The notes under the pieces were generated by a model. That model was not told the DNA's origin, made no database searches, and saw only the letters and a program-made list of their open reading frames with translations. Positions 17,343-26,605 of a stretch of 64,000 nt of DNA are shown here, in pieces; position 1 is the stretch's first letter; each line of letters begins with the position of its first letter. Source of the DNA: Oceanobacillus piezotolerans (GTDB lineage: Bacteria; Bacillota; Bacilli; Bacillales; Amphibacillaceae); assembly GCF_003665065.1 (NCBI RefSeq), contig NZ_RCHR01000002.1, forward strand, positions 248,001 to 312,000, written 5' to 3'. The translations under genes and the position numbers were made by a program.

Positions 17343-19004
17343 TTAACTCAATCGATAAACCCTTGCCTCATATGGTCGAAGCTCTAACTCAAACCCGTCC
17401 GGAATATTCGCATAGTTTCCAAGCACAAGTTTAGAGTCCATTGCCAGGATTTCCTCAGGCAAGTTAAACGCAGCTCTTTTATCGAATAAATTCACAAGCA
17501 CTAGCATTACTTCATCTGCCAGCGTGCGTGTATATGCATAGATCCTATTATGATTTTCTAGTAAAAGCTCGTAGCTTCCGTAAATAAATACTTCATTTTC
17601 GCTGCGTAATTTGATTAAGCTTTTATAGTATTGATAAACCGAATTTGGATCCTGAAGCTGATGCTCTACATTAATATCTAGGTAATTAGGATTTACTTTT
17701 AACCATGGATCACCAGTTGTAAAGCCTGCATTCTCTTCTCTGTTCCACTGCATCGGTGTACGAGCGTTATCGCGACCTGTTTTCCAAATCACCTTCATGA
17801 TTTCCTCTACCGGTGTCCCTTCTGCGAGTTCATTGTGATAGAAATTTTTCGCATCTACATCGTCATAATCATCAATCGATGGATATGCAACATTGGTCAT
17901 ACCAAGCTCCTGCCCCTGATAAATGAATGGCGTGCCTTGCATAAGAAAATACATCGTTGCCAGCGCCTTAGCAGATTCAACTAAGTATTCCTTATCATTA
18001 CCCCATGTCGAAACCGACCGCGGCTGGTCATGGTTTTCTAAGAATAATGCGTTCCAGCCATTCCCCTCCAAGCCAACCTGCCATTTTGTCAGCGTTTCCT
18101 TTAAGGCATGAATATCTAGTATGTTATTTGTTGCTTTGCCCCACAGGTCAAGATGCTCAAATTGGAATATCATATTAAACTTCCCGTTTTCTTCTCCAAC
18201 CCAATCATCTGCCTGCTCCACCTTAACCCCGTTCGCTTCTCCGACTGTCATGATATCGTATTTATTGAATGTGTTCTCTTTTAGTTCCTGCAAAAAGTCC
18301 TGAATCCCGGGACGGTTCATATGCCCTTTGTAGGAAGGAACATATTTTTTCTTCTTTGGATTCGGCATATCCGGAAATCCAGGTGTCTTCTTAATGTGTG
18401 AAATTGCATCCACACGGAAACCATCGATTCCCTTATCCAGCCACCAATTGACCATCTTGTATAGCTCTTCGCGAACAACAGGATTCTCCCAATTCAAATC
18501 AGGCTGTTTTTCTGAGAAAACATGCATATAATATTCTTCAGTCAGCTCATCATATTTCCATGCAGATCCACCGAATATGGATTCCCAATTATTTGGTTCC
18601 TTTCCGTTTTTCCCGGGGTGCCAAATATAATAATCTCGATAGGCATTATCCTTTGATTTGCGTGATTCTATAAACCAAGGATGTTCGTCAGACGTATGGT
18701 TAATCACAAGGTCCATAATCAGCTTCATTCCACGGTCATGAACTTCATCTAAGAGTTGTTCAAAATCATCCATCGTACCATATTCCTCGAGAATATCCTG
18801 ATAATCACTAATATCATAGCCATTATCATCATTTGGAGATTGATAAATTGGGGAAATCCAAATGACATCCACGCCTAATTCCTGTATGTAATCCAGTTTG
18901 GAAATGATACCCTGAATATCTCCAATCCCATCCCCATTCGAATCCATAAAGCTGCGCGGATAAATTTGATATGCAACGGTTTCTTTCCACCATCTCTTAT
19001 TCAT
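17343..19004 (-). CDS. malL: Oligo-1,6-glucosidase / alpha-glucosidase (GH13)
   Basis: Cytoplasmic GH13 enzyme of 553 residues that hydrolyses alpha-glucosidic bonds in isomaltose, maltose or sucrose-type sugars. The four GH13 regions are visible: DLVINHTSDEH (I), GFRVDAISH with the nucleophile Asp (II), GEAN with the acid Glu (III) and ENHDQPR (IV). Family-typical length and no signal peptide. SD AAAGGGGGA precedes the ATG. Last gene of the ThuA/oxidoreductase operon, 16 bases after yesL. Trehalose-6-phosphate hydrolase is a relative, but no trehalose PTS gene is present. Confidence 0.88.
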   Translation of the reverse strand: MNKRWWKETVAYQIYPRSFMDSNGDGIGDIQGIISKLDYIQELGVDVIWISPIYQSPNDDNGYDISDYQDILEEYGTMDDFEQLLDEVHDRGMKLIMDLVINHTSDEHPWFIESRKSKDNAYRDYYIWHPGKNGKEPNNWESIFGGSAWKYDELTEEYYMHVFSEKQPDLNWENPVVREELYKMVNWWLDKGIDGFRVDAISHIKKTPGFPDMPNPKKKKYVPSYKGHMNRPGIQDFLQELKENTFNKYDIMTVGEANGVKVEQADDWVGEENGKFNMIFQFEHLDLWGKATNNILDIHALKETLTKWQVGLEGNGWNALFLENHDQPRSVSTWGNDKEYLVESAKALATMYFLMQGTPFIYQGQELGMTNVAYPSIDDYDDVDAKNFYHNELAEGTPVEEIMKVIWKTGRDNARTPMQWNREENAGFTTGDPWLKVNPNYLDINVEHQLQDPNSVYQYYKSLIKLRSENEVFIYGSYELLLENHNRIYAYTRTLADEVMLVLVNLFDKRAAFNLPEEILAMDSKLVLGNYANIPDGFELELRPYEARVYRLS

Positions 19005-19020
19005 GAGAATCCCCCTTTAC

Positions 19021-19704
19021 CTAATTAATTTTTCCATGTAACTTAAGATATTGCCTGTAAAAGGCTGAAAAGCACAAAAATGCAATTGCTGAGCCAGAGA
19101 AGAAAGGAATAAGTACTATAAAACGAGTGCTGATAATGGTGATAATGCCAGTAATGAACAACACTGCAATGGACAAGGCTGGGCTGCCTAAAGTGATTAA
19201 AAAAGCATTTTTCAATAGAGTTCGTAAGTTTAAGTCATAATGAACACTTACAGAAAAATAGTTAATGGTATAGATAAAAAGCAGCAGCCCAATAAAAACA
19301 ATAACAAACATGATTAAAATATTATTCATGCTGAAATAATACAAATCTACATACCAGATCGTCCACATGACAGTGAATATAATTCCAGCGAGCATGCTAT
19401 TTTTATAATTTTCTTTATAATAGTTCCAAAATCCTTTTATTAACCCCTTTTCCTCACGCTTTAACACCCAATCCCGTGTAGAGGCAAACATAGCCTGTGT
19501 TGCAGGGAAAAATAAAAGTGGCAGTAGAATAATTAGAAGTGGAATTAATAACAGTATATCTGCTGAACAATTTGCAAAAACAATACTTATAACAATGAAA
19601 GCAATCGGAACATTAAAGAGTATCCAGAGCAGATTAATCACAGAAAATCGCATAATCCACTCACTAACTGCATATATACCGCTCATAAAACTAGAATATT
19701 TCAA
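19021..19704 (-). CDS. YesL-family (DUF624) membrane protein
   Basis: A 227-residue protein with about six membrane helices, of the YesL/DUF624 family that is commonly found in Bacillales carbohydrate ABC operons and has no established function. The N-terminus (WIMRFSVINLLWILFNVPIA) is the family's signature region. Start is TTG at 19704 with GAGGAGG upstream. It lies between the epimerase and alpha-glucosidase genes. Confidence 0.8.
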   Translation of the reverse strand: MKYSSFMSGIYAVSEWIMRFSVINLLWILFNVPIAFIVISIVFANCSADILLLIPLLIILLPLLFFPATQAMFASTRDWVLKREEKGLIKGFWNYYKENYKNSMLAGIIFTVMWTIWYVDLYYFSMNNILIMFVIVFIGLLLFIYTINYFSVSVHYDLNLRTLLKNAFLITLGSPALSIAVLFITGIITIISTRFIVLIPFFSGSAIAFLCFSAFYRQYLKLHGKIN

Positions 19705-19782
19705 TGTTGTATCCTCCTCAAGCTATCGATTGCTTTCATTGTACGCTTCATTTAGTTGTCCATTCAACTATTAATTTTAAGT

Positions 19783-20751
19783 TTAAGCCCACCACATATT
19801 GACTGGTGCTTCTTCGATGTTAACTGCTTTTAAGTTCTTCACCGCTTGTTTGAATCCTTCGTCAACTGACATAATTGGATCCTCATGTTCAATGCTGATC
19901 ACATAATCATATCCATAGGTTCTCAGTGCGCTGACGATGTTGGTCCATTCTTGGATGCCGTGACCATAGCCAACAGAACGGAATGTCCAAGCACGTGATT
20001 GCACATTTCCATATGGCTGCATATCTGTTAAGCCATACATGTTTACATTATCTTGATCAATGTACGTATCTTTTGCATGAAAATGATGAATCGCATTTGC
20101 TTTTCCTAAAATTTTAATTGCAGCAACTGGATCAATTCCTTGCCACCAAAGATGACTTGGGTCAAGGTTAGCGCCGATTGCATCGTTTGTTGCTTCTCTC
20201 AGTTTAAGTAAAGTGTATGGTGTATGGACCAGAAATCCTGCGTGCAACTCCAGCCCTACCTTTACACCGTGGTCTTTGGCAAATTGTGCCTGCTCTTTCC
20301 AATAAGGTATTAGTTTCTTCTCCCATTGCCATTCCAAAACATCTGAGTATTCTGTTGGCCATGGTGTAACAGGCCAGTTTGGATATTTGGATTTTTCACT
20401 GGAACCTGGAACACCTGAGAAGGTATTGACTACAGGTACATTCATTAACTCTGCTAAACGCACTGTCTTTACAAATGCATCATGCGATTTTTCAGCATGC
20501 TGCTTATTCGGAGAAATCGGATTATCATGACAGCTGAAAGCACTAATCGTAAGGCCACGAGAATGAATTTTATCCAAGTATTCCTTCCGCTTCTCTTCAC
20601 TTGCTAAGAGTGCATCCACATCACAAAAATCATTGCCAGGGTTTCCGCCTGTACCGATTTCCACTGCTTGTAAACCAGCATCTTTCACATAATCCAACAT
20701 ATCATCAAATGATTTCCCTTGAAATAATACAGTAAACACTCCTAATTTCAT
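19783..20751 (-). CDS. Sugar phosphate isomerase/epimerase (TIM barrel)
   Basis: Xylose-isomerase-like TIM-barrel enzyme of 322 residues. Likely metal ligands appear at the strand ends: GLELH, NLDPSHLWWQ, HFHAKD and SIEHED. Relatives act on keto-sugars, including 3-keto-glycosides. The frame opens at 20775, but AGGAGGGG lies inside that stretch and serves the ATG at 20751. Its place after ThuA and two Gfo/Idh oxidoreductases fits a 3-keto-disaccharide route, which is inference. Confidence 0.88.
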   Translation of the reverse strand: MKLGVFTVLFQGKSFDDMLDYVKDAGLQAVEIGTGGNPGNDFCDVDALLASEEKRKEYLDKIHSRGLTISAFSCHDNPISPNKQHAEKSHDAFVKTVRLAELMNVPVVNTFSGVPGSSEKSKYPNWPVTPWPTEYSDVLEWQWEKKLIPYWKEQAQFAKDHGVKVGLELHAGFLVHTPYTLLKLREATNDAIGANLDPSHLWWQGIDPVAAIKILGKANAIHHFHAKDTYIDQDNVNMYGLTDMQPYGNVQSRAWTFRSVGYGHGIQEWTNIVSALRTYGYDYVISIEHEDPIMSVDEGFKQAVKNLKAVNIEEAPVNMWWA

Positions 20752-20843
20752 GTTTAATCCCCTCCTATAAAACATTCATTTACAGTAGCGATGCATAAAT
20801 AGCGCAGCTAGGTTCTTATGCTGTTGCTCCTACTGAAAAAATC

Positions 20844-21878
20844 TTACTCTCCTAATCTCACACTCTTCCCTGTTTCACTGCTCTCATAAATGGCATCCAT
20901 AATTCTCGTTACCTTCATTGCTTCCTCTGGTTTAACGACTAACTCTGCGTCACCAAGACAACTATCCACAAAGTTCTCAGCTTGCAATAATCCGAAATTT
21001 TTATCCTCTGTTACACTCGCTGTTGTCGTCATAAATGTTCCATGCTTTGGTTGATAAAATTCATACGGAAAAACGTTTAATCCAGCCTCAGTTCCAGAAA
21101 TACTTAGGTGTGTATGATCTTCTTTGATATTCGCTGCCCAAGATGTTTCAAATAAGATGGAGCTTCCATCTTTAAACGTTATATAAGCAGTTACATGGTC
21201 ATCCACTTCAAAACTCTTATGATCAAAGTTTCCCCAGTCGTTTATTTGTTCGGGACTTCTGCTAAGACGATTATAGGTTCTCCCAATTACTTCAACAGGT
21301 TCTGGACTATCTAAAAGCCAAAGTGCTAAATCAATTAAATGGCAGCCATAGTCTATTAAACTACCTCCACCCTGTAATTCTTTATTGGTAAATACACCCC
21401 AGCCTGGTACTTTACGTCTTCTGAGCGCCTGTATTCTTGTGACAAGTGGTTCGCCAATCTCTTGAACTGCTTGCTTGGCAAGCCTCGATTGGGGCATAAA
21501 GCGATAATGGTAAGCAATAGCAAGTTGTTTGTTTGCCTTTTGAGCAGCTTCCAGCATCACTTCACACTCTGAAGCATTCATTGCCATTGGTTTTTCACAA
21601 ATGACATGGCAGCCTGCTTCTAAAGCTGCAACAGCGATTCTAGAGTGGAATTTATTAGGGGTACAGATTGTTACAGCATCAACTACCTCAAATAATGATT
21701 GATAGTCTTCAAATACAAAGGGAATATCGTATTTCTCGGCGACTTCTTTTGCCCGCTTTCCCCTGATATCTTGTACTGCAGTGATTTCTACCTTTTCCTG
21801 TAATGCGAGGTAAGAAGGGATATGCCTCCCCTCAGCGATTCCGCCTACCCCAATAATCCCCATTTTCAATTTTTTCAT
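20844..21878 (-). CDS. Gfo/Idh/MocA-family oxidoreductase (second copy)
   Basis: NAD(P)-dependent sugar oxidoreductase of 344 residues. Rossmann motif MGIIGVGGIAEGRH, the EKP motif (CHVICEKPMAMN) and the C-terminal Gfo domain with YGCHLIDLALWLL are visible. A GTG at 21887 would overlap the previous stop by 4 bases; the ATG at 21878 gives the more usual N-terminus MKKLKMGIIG. Clearly diverged from its upstream neighbour, so the two probably oxidise different positions or substrates. Confidence 0.9.
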   Translation of the reverse strand: MKKLKMGIIGVGGIAEGRHIPSYLALQEKVEITAVQDIRGKRAKEVAEKYDIPFVFEDYQSLFEVVDAVTICTPNKFHSRIAVAALEAGCHVICEKPMAMNASECEVMLEAAQKANKQLAIAYHYRFMPQSRLAKQAVQEIGEPLVTRIQALRRRKVPGWGVFTNKELQGGGSLIDYGCHLIDLALWLLDSPEPVEVIGRTYNRLSRSPEQINDWGNFDHKSFEVDDHVTAYITFKDGSSILFETSWAANIKEDHTHLSISGTEAGLNVFPYEFYQPKHGTFMTTTASVTEDKNFGLLQAENFVDSCLGDAELVVKPEEAMKVTRIMDAIYESSETGKSVRLGE

Positions 21879-21883
21879 TTTCT

Positions 21884-22912
21884 TCACTTCTCTAACGTTT
21901 GTATAGTTTTTGATTCTACGGATTTAATGGCTCCTAATATAATGTCTAAAGCCTTCATTCCCTCTTCACCATTTATAAGTGGCTCTGTATCTTGTGAAAT
22001 GGAATCAATAAAGTGGTCTATCACATGAGAAGTGGACTGACCGCCTTCTTCATTGGATTGAATCCCATCTAATTCATATTTCACAACATCCCCATTTGTG
22101 TATTGAACAACAAGCGAATATTTGGGGTCGTCTTCTAGTCGCAAGATCGCTTTTTCACCATAAATAACGGTGGAATTATCTTCTGCAGCTGTATACGCCC
22201 AGCTGGCTGCCAATGTACCAATAACGCCTTTTTCTGTTTTTAAAATAAAACAGGCATTATCATCTACATTTGCATCCTTGGCACTTGTTTCCACAAATGC
22301 ACCAACCTCCGTTATTTCATCATTTAACACATAACGAATAAGGTCGGCTTTATGTACACCAAGGTCCCCCATTGCTCCAATAAATGCTTGATCTTTTTTA
22401 AAGAACCAGCTATCTTCGCCCTCTGCACTCCATCTCTCAGGCCCTCCATGACCGAATGTTGTACGAAAGCTGTATATCTTCCCAATTTCACCTTGGTCAA
22501 TTAATGCTTTTGCCTTTTGATGTGAGGAGACAAAGCGCTGATTATGACCAATCATTAGCTTTCTATTATTTTCCTTTGCAGCCTGAATCATCGCTTCCGC
22601 TTCTTCTCTAGAAGTTGCCATCGGCTTTTCACAAAGCACATGACATCCTGCAGAGAGTGCAGCAATGGAGACTGGTGCATGCAAATAGTTTGGCAGACAA
22701 ACACTAATTGCATCAATATTTTCCTTTGCTAGTAACTCTTTATAATCCGTATAGGCCTTTGCATCATATTCTTCAGCAATCTCTTTTACTCTTTCTGGTA
22801 CAATGTCACAAACTGCAACAATCTCTACATTTGGGTTGCTAGCATATTCTGGTAAGTGACGATGCTTCGCAATACTTCCTGTCCCTATAACCGCTACTCG
22901 AATTCTCTCCAT
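21884..22912 (-). CDS. Gfo/Idh/MocA-family oxidoreductase (first copy, ThuB-like)
   Basis: NAD(P)-dependent oxidoreductase of 342 residues with Rossmann motif AVIGTGSIAKHRHLPEY, EKP motif CHVLCEKPMATS and active-site region GDLGVHKADLIRYVL. In rhizobia ThuB, of this family, works with ThuA to oxidise trehalose-type disaccharides to 3-keto forms; the neighbour upstream is ThuA. SD GGGGGA lies before the ATG. It is 13 bases after the thuA stop and runs directly into the second oxidoreductase. Confidence 0.9.
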   Translation of the reverse strand: MERIRVAVIGTGSIAKHRHLPEYASNPNVEIVAVCDIVPERVKEIAEEYDAKAYTDYKELLAKENIDAISVCLPNYLHAPVSIAALSAGCHVLCEKPMATSREEAEAMIQAAKENNRKLMIGHNQRFVSSHQKAKALIDQGEIGKIYSFRTTFGHGGPERWSAEGEDSWFFKKDQAFIGAMGDLGVHKADLIRYVLNDEITEVGAFVETSAKDANVDDNACFILKTEKGVIGTLAASWAYTAAEDNSTVIYGEKAILRLEDDPKYSLVVQYTNGDVVKYELDGIQSNEEGGQSTSHVIDHFIDSISQDTEPLINGEEGMKALDIILGAIKSVESKTIQTLEK

Positions 22913-22925
22913 ATTCCGTCTCCCC

Positions 22926-23645
22926 CTATTTATCTAAATTTTCTAGTGCAGGTTGATTTCCATAAACATGTGTCGGTGTGTTCGTATTATGTGCCCATTT
23001 TACACCATTTGTGATGACTCGTTGAATCTCTTCGTTGTGGTAGGTCGGATGGGTTTCATGACCAGGTCGGAAATAGAATATCTTTCCTCTTCCTCGTTTA
23101 AACGTTACTCCACTACGGAATACCTCTCCCCCCTGGAACCAGCTAACAAAGATAAGCTCATCTGGTGTCGGAATATCAAAATGTTCCCCATACATTTCCT
23201 CTTCCTCAAGCTCAATATATTGACCAAGCCCTTCGGTAATTGGGTGAGTAGGATCCACAACCCATAAGCGTTCTTTTTCACCCGCTTCACGCCATTTAAG
23301 ATCACAGCCTGTTCCCATTAATTTTTTGAATACCTTCGAAAAATGTCCGGAATGCAGAACGACCAAGCCCATTCCATCTAAAACGCGTTGTTTCACTTTC
23401 TCTGCTATTTCGTCCTTTACATCTTCATGCGCCTTATGTCCCCACCATAGAAGCACATCCGTTTCTGAAAGAATCTCATCTGTTAGACCATGTTCCGGTT
23501 CGTCCAATGTCGCTGTCTTTACGTTTATTTGTTCTTCCTTTTCTAGGAATGCAGCAATGGTTCGATGAATTCCTTCTGGGTAGATGTCCGATACTACTTT
23601 ATTTTCTTTTTCATGACGGTATTCGTTCCACACTAATACGTTCAT
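22926..23645 (-). CDS. thuA: ThuA-family trehalose utilisation protein
   Basis: A 239-residue protein of the ThuA family (glutamine-amidotransferase-like fold). It shows [32 protein letters not shown] and [16 protein letters not shown]. ThuA is needed with ThuB for trehalose, maltitol or isomaltulose use in rhizobia; its chemistry is not settled. A GTG at 23654 touches the SD AAAGGAGA, so the ATG at 23645 is preferred. A perfect GCAAACGTTTGC operator lies 26 bases upstream. Confidence 0.9.
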   Translation of the reverse strand: MNVLVWNEYRHEKENKVVSDIYPEGIHRTIAAFLEKEEQINVKTATLDEPEHGLTDEILSETDVLLWWGHKAHEDVKDEIAEKVKQRVLDGMGLVVLHSGHFSKVFKKLMGTGCDLKWREAGEKERLWVVDPTHPITEGLGQYIELEEEEMYGEHFDIPTPDELIFVSWFQGGEVFRSGVTFKRGRGKIFYFRPGHETHPTYHNEEIQRVITNGVKWAHNTNTPTHVYGNQPALENLDK

Positions 23646-23670
23646 TCTGATCACTCTCCTTTAATTTAAG

Positions 23671-23682
23671 GCAAACGTTTGC
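23671..23682. promoter_or_regulatory. MalR-type operator palindrome before thuA
   Basis: GCAAACGTTTGC is a perfect 12-bp palindrome between the LacI-type gene and thuA. I recall streptococcal MalR sites with the same core. Related sites lie at 28041 and 32070. Confidence 0.7.
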
Positions 23683-23706
23683 ATTTTCCTCGAAAAAAAA
23701 TATCCA

Positions 23707-24744
23707 TTAATCTTCTTTTTTGTTATAGCCTGTAGAATCTCTCTCTTCTATAACAGTAGGTATAATGACACTTTTAGTAAACATATTTGTGTCTTGAATA
23801 CTTTCAATGACACATTTTGCTGCTTCAAACCCTAACTGAAACGTTTGAATGTCAACTGATGTCATGGATGGATTAGATAATTGAGAAATAATGGTATTAT
23901 TAAAGCTAATAATGCTAATATCCTTGGGCACGTTGTAATCTAATTCTCGTAGGGCACTCATAATAAGAATGGCATTTACGTCGGCAGATGAGATGATTGC
24001 CGTTGGTGGTTCGGGAATATTCATCATTTTTTCGATTACATTCCTTGTCTCCTCCACATTTTGGCTTAGATTTTGAACATATTCTTCTCGTATTACTAGA
24101 TTATGTTCCTTCATTGCCTCATAATAGCCTGCGAGTCGATCCTGTACTACTTGATATTCAGGCTCATCTCCAATGAAACTAATCCGCTTATGACCTCTTT
24201 GAATAAGATACATGGCAGCTTCCTTCGCAGCACTTGTATTATCATTATCCACAAACATGATTCGACTTCTTTCTCCTTGAGGCTTTCCTATAACAACAAA
24301 TGGAATATTACAATCCTGCAGGAATGGAACTACCTTGTCCTCTTTTTTTGAATACAATACGATAACTCCGTCAACCCGTTTCCCTTGTACCATGTTGACA
24401 ACCTCTTGGTAAATGGCCTCTTCTGAATTTCCTGTTGTTAATAAGAGACTGTAATTCTGTTTATGACAATAAGAACTCATTCCTCTTAGTACTTCTGGAA
24501 AGAATGGATTGTGCAAGGATCTATTCGCCGAATGCTTCATGACAATACCAATCGTTTGCGTTGATTTTTGTACTAATACCCGAGCATTATGGTTCAAATG
24601 GTAATTCATTTCTTCCATTACTTTTCTAACTTTTTGCTTTGTTTTTTCACTGATTTTATCACTATCTGATATCACTCGGGATACCGTTGAGGGAGCAACA
24701 TTCGCCCTTTTGGCAACATCCTTTATTGTTACTGACATCTCCAT
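23707..24744 (-). CDS. LacI-family regulator, MalR-like
   Basis: Repressor of 345 residues: LacI helix-turn-helix (VTIKDVAKRANVAPSTVSRV) and a periplasmic-binding-like sensor domain (about 60-340). The segments STQTIGIVMKHSAN, NPFFPEVLRGMSS and VQGKRVDGVIVLYS resemble MalR, the maltose regulator of Gram-positive bacteria. It is encoded inside the operon it probably controls, between the permeases and thuA, with a TATAAT (24784-24779) of its own upstream. Start 24744 or the in-frame ATG at 24738. Confidence 0.9.
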   Translation of the reverse strand: MEMSVTIKDVAKRANVAPSTVSRVISDSDKISEKTKQKVRKVMEEMNYHLNHNARVLVQKSTQTIGIVMKHSANRSLHNPFFPEVLRGMSSYCHKQNYSLLLTTGNSEEAIYQEVVNMVQGKRVDGVIVLYSKKEDKVVPFLQDCNIPFVVIGKPQGERSRIMFVDNDNTSAAKEAAMYLIQRGHKRISFIGDEPEYQVVQDRLAGYYEAMKEHNLVIREEYVQNLSQNVEETRNVIEKMMNIPEPPTAIISSADVNAILIMSALRELDYNVPKDISIISFNNTIISQLSNPSMTSVDIQTFQLGFEAAKCVIESIQDTNMFTKSVIIPTVIEERDSTGYNKKED

Positions 24745-24826
24745 TCATTCCTTTGTCTTATACTTTTACTAATACTCTATTATACAGGAAAAATAATGCC
24801 GATATTACCTTAAAACCAATTGATCA

Positions 24827-25645
24827 TTACTTAACAGCACCATCTGTTACACCTTTAATGATATGCTTTTGAGCAATGAAATAAACGATAATGACAGGTA
24901 TGATGGCAATGGTTAAACCAGCTAAAGCCAGATGCCATTGCTTTGTATATTGACCAAAGAAGAAGAACATCCGTAATGGGATGGTTGCATTCTCTCCTCC
25001 TAATACAAGAGAAGGCAGTAAATAGTCATTCCAAATCCAAATCACATTTAAAATCATAACAGTTACGGAAATCGGTTTTAACATTGGAAATACAATCTTC
25101 CAAAAAATCTGCCATTTATTTGCCCCATCAATCGTAGCTGCTTCGTCCAAGGAAACAGGAATTCCTGCCATTGCTCCATGATATAGGAAAATGGATAAGC
25201 TAGTCCCAAATCCTAGATACATAAAGATTAACCCAGTTGGATTCAGCATATCCACTTGGCCAAACAATGAAATCAAAGGAATCATGACCGACTGGAAAGG
25301 GATCAGCATCGCAGCTACAAATACCATAAAGATTACGGCACTAAGCTTGCTCTTGTTTCTTGCTAAGGCATATCCAGCCATAGAAGAGAATAAAATGATG
25401 ATTGCCACACTTGCAACCGTAATAAATAAAGAATTCATAAATGAATTCACGAAATTTAAGTCAATAAATGCCTGGCTAAAGTTTTCAAATGTCCATGTTT
25501 CTGGAAGCCCTAGTACATCTGAAAAGATCTCACTTTTTGTTTTAAACGCATTAACGAGCATTAAGTAAAATGGAGATAACCATAACAAAGCGATCAGGAT
25601 ACCGACAATTTCAATAATTAATTTATTTCTCCTTTTCTTCTTCAT
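24827..25645 (-). CDS. Carbohydrate ABC permease (MalG type)
   Basis: Inner-membrane permease of 272 residues with six helices and the EAA loop (VSLDEAATIDGANKWQIFWK) that contacts the ATPase. The C-terminus GVTDGAVK is typical of MalG-type subunits. Its ATG overlaps the stop of the upstream permease by one base, so translation is coupled. Imports a di- or oligosaccharide with the other permease and the binding protein. Confidence 0.93.
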   Translation of the reverse strand: MKKKRRNKLIIEIVGILIALLWLSPFYLMLVNAFKTKSEIFSDVLGLPETWTFENFSQAFIDLNFVNSFMNSLFITVASVAIIILFSSMAGYALARNKSKLSAVIFMVFVAAMLIPFQSVMIPLISLFGQVDMLNPTGLIFMYLGFGTSLSIFLYHGAMAGIPVSLDEAATIDGANKWQIFWKIVFPMLKPISVTVMILNVIWIWNDYLLPSLVLGGENATIPLRMFFFFGQYTKQWHLALAGLTIAIIPVIIVYFIAQKHIIKGVTDGAVK

Positions 25646-26505
25646 TATAAGTCTACCTCCCTCTTCTTATTATAATAAACTTGTGTCAGTGCGACTGCCG
25701 CGACAAGAATAAAGAAGATAACTGCCTTTGCTTGTGCATAAGCCATATCTGATTCACTAAAGGCTGTATTATAAATTTCCATGGCTACCATTTGTGTTGA
25801 ATTGAATGGACCACCATTTGTTAATGCCAAGTTTTGGTCGTACAATTTAAAGGCATTTGATAATGTAAGGAATAAACTAATCGTAAAAGCTGGTGCAACC
25901 AATGGAAATTTCACATTCCAGAAACGTTGGATACTATTTGCTCCATCTATTTCTGCCGCCTCAAGCAGCTCCTCAGGCACACTTTCCAGGTAAGCAATAT
26001 ATATAATCATGATGTATCCCGCATATTGCCATACATTTAGAATAACTAGTCCCCAGAAGCCCGTTTCTGTTGTAGAGAGCCATCCCTGTAACGCTTCAAT
26101 TCCTAATGCACTTCCAACAGCATCAAACGCACTAACGAAGATAAATTGCCAGATGAACCCTAAAATTAATCCTCCAATTAAGTTAGGCATAAAAAATACT
26201 GTTCTTAATATATTGCTAGATCTCATTCTTTGTGTTACTAACAATGCCAATCCTAAACCTATTACATTAACTAAAACGATAGACGCCACTGCAAATTTAA
26301 TGGTAAACCAGATGGAATTAAGAAATTCTTTATCCTGAAATAGTTCTACATAATTTGCTAAACCTATAAACTCATTCGCACTTAATCCATTCCAATCGGT
26401 AAATGAAAAAACAAAACCATAAATGAATGGGACAAATACGACAAGAGCAAGGGCAAGTAAGGTTGGTGTCACAAAAAGCCAAAATGATACGCTCCTATTC
26501 CTCAT
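25645..26505 (-). CDS. Carbohydrate ABC permease (MalF type)
   Basis: Permease of 286 residues, six helices, with EAA loop VPEELLEAAEIDGANSIQRF. The frame opens upstream at 26562 inside a hairpin region, but GGAGG lies in that stretch and sits 8 bases before the ATG at 26505, which starts MRNRSVSFWLFVTPTL as expected for the family. Follows the binding protein across a 100-base gap with a perfect stem-loop. Confidence 0.93.
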   Translation of the reverse strand: MRNRSVSFWLFVTPTLLALALVVFVPFIYGFVFSFTDWNGLSANEFIGLANYVELFQDKEFLNSIWFTIKFAVASIVLVNVIGLGLALLVTQRMRSSNILRTVFFMPNLIGGLILGFIWQFIFVSAFDAVGSALGIEALQGWLSTTETGFWGLVILNVWQYAGYIMIIYIAYLESVPEELLEAAEIDGANSIQRFWNVKFPLVAPAFTISLFLTLSNAFKLYDQNLALTNGGPFNSTQMVAMEIYNTAFSESDMAYAQAKAVIFFILVAAVALTQVYYNKKREVDL

Positions 26506-26551
26506 TAAGAGCACCTCCACTCTATTTCTTGAAAACCTTCCGCTATAGCGG

Positions 26552-26588
26552 GCAGCCAACAAAATATACCTTCTATTTTGTTGGCTGC
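26552..26588 (-). other. Perfect 14-bp stem-loop between binding protein and permease genes
   Basis: GCAGCCAACAAAAT and its complement (26552-26565 and 26575-26588) with a 9-base loop and no T run. It probably protects or partly ends the upstream message so that the binding protein is made in excess. The maltodextrin operon has an equivalent hairpin. Confidence 0.75.
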
Positions 26589-26605
26589 AATAGTCAACTC
26601 GTCAA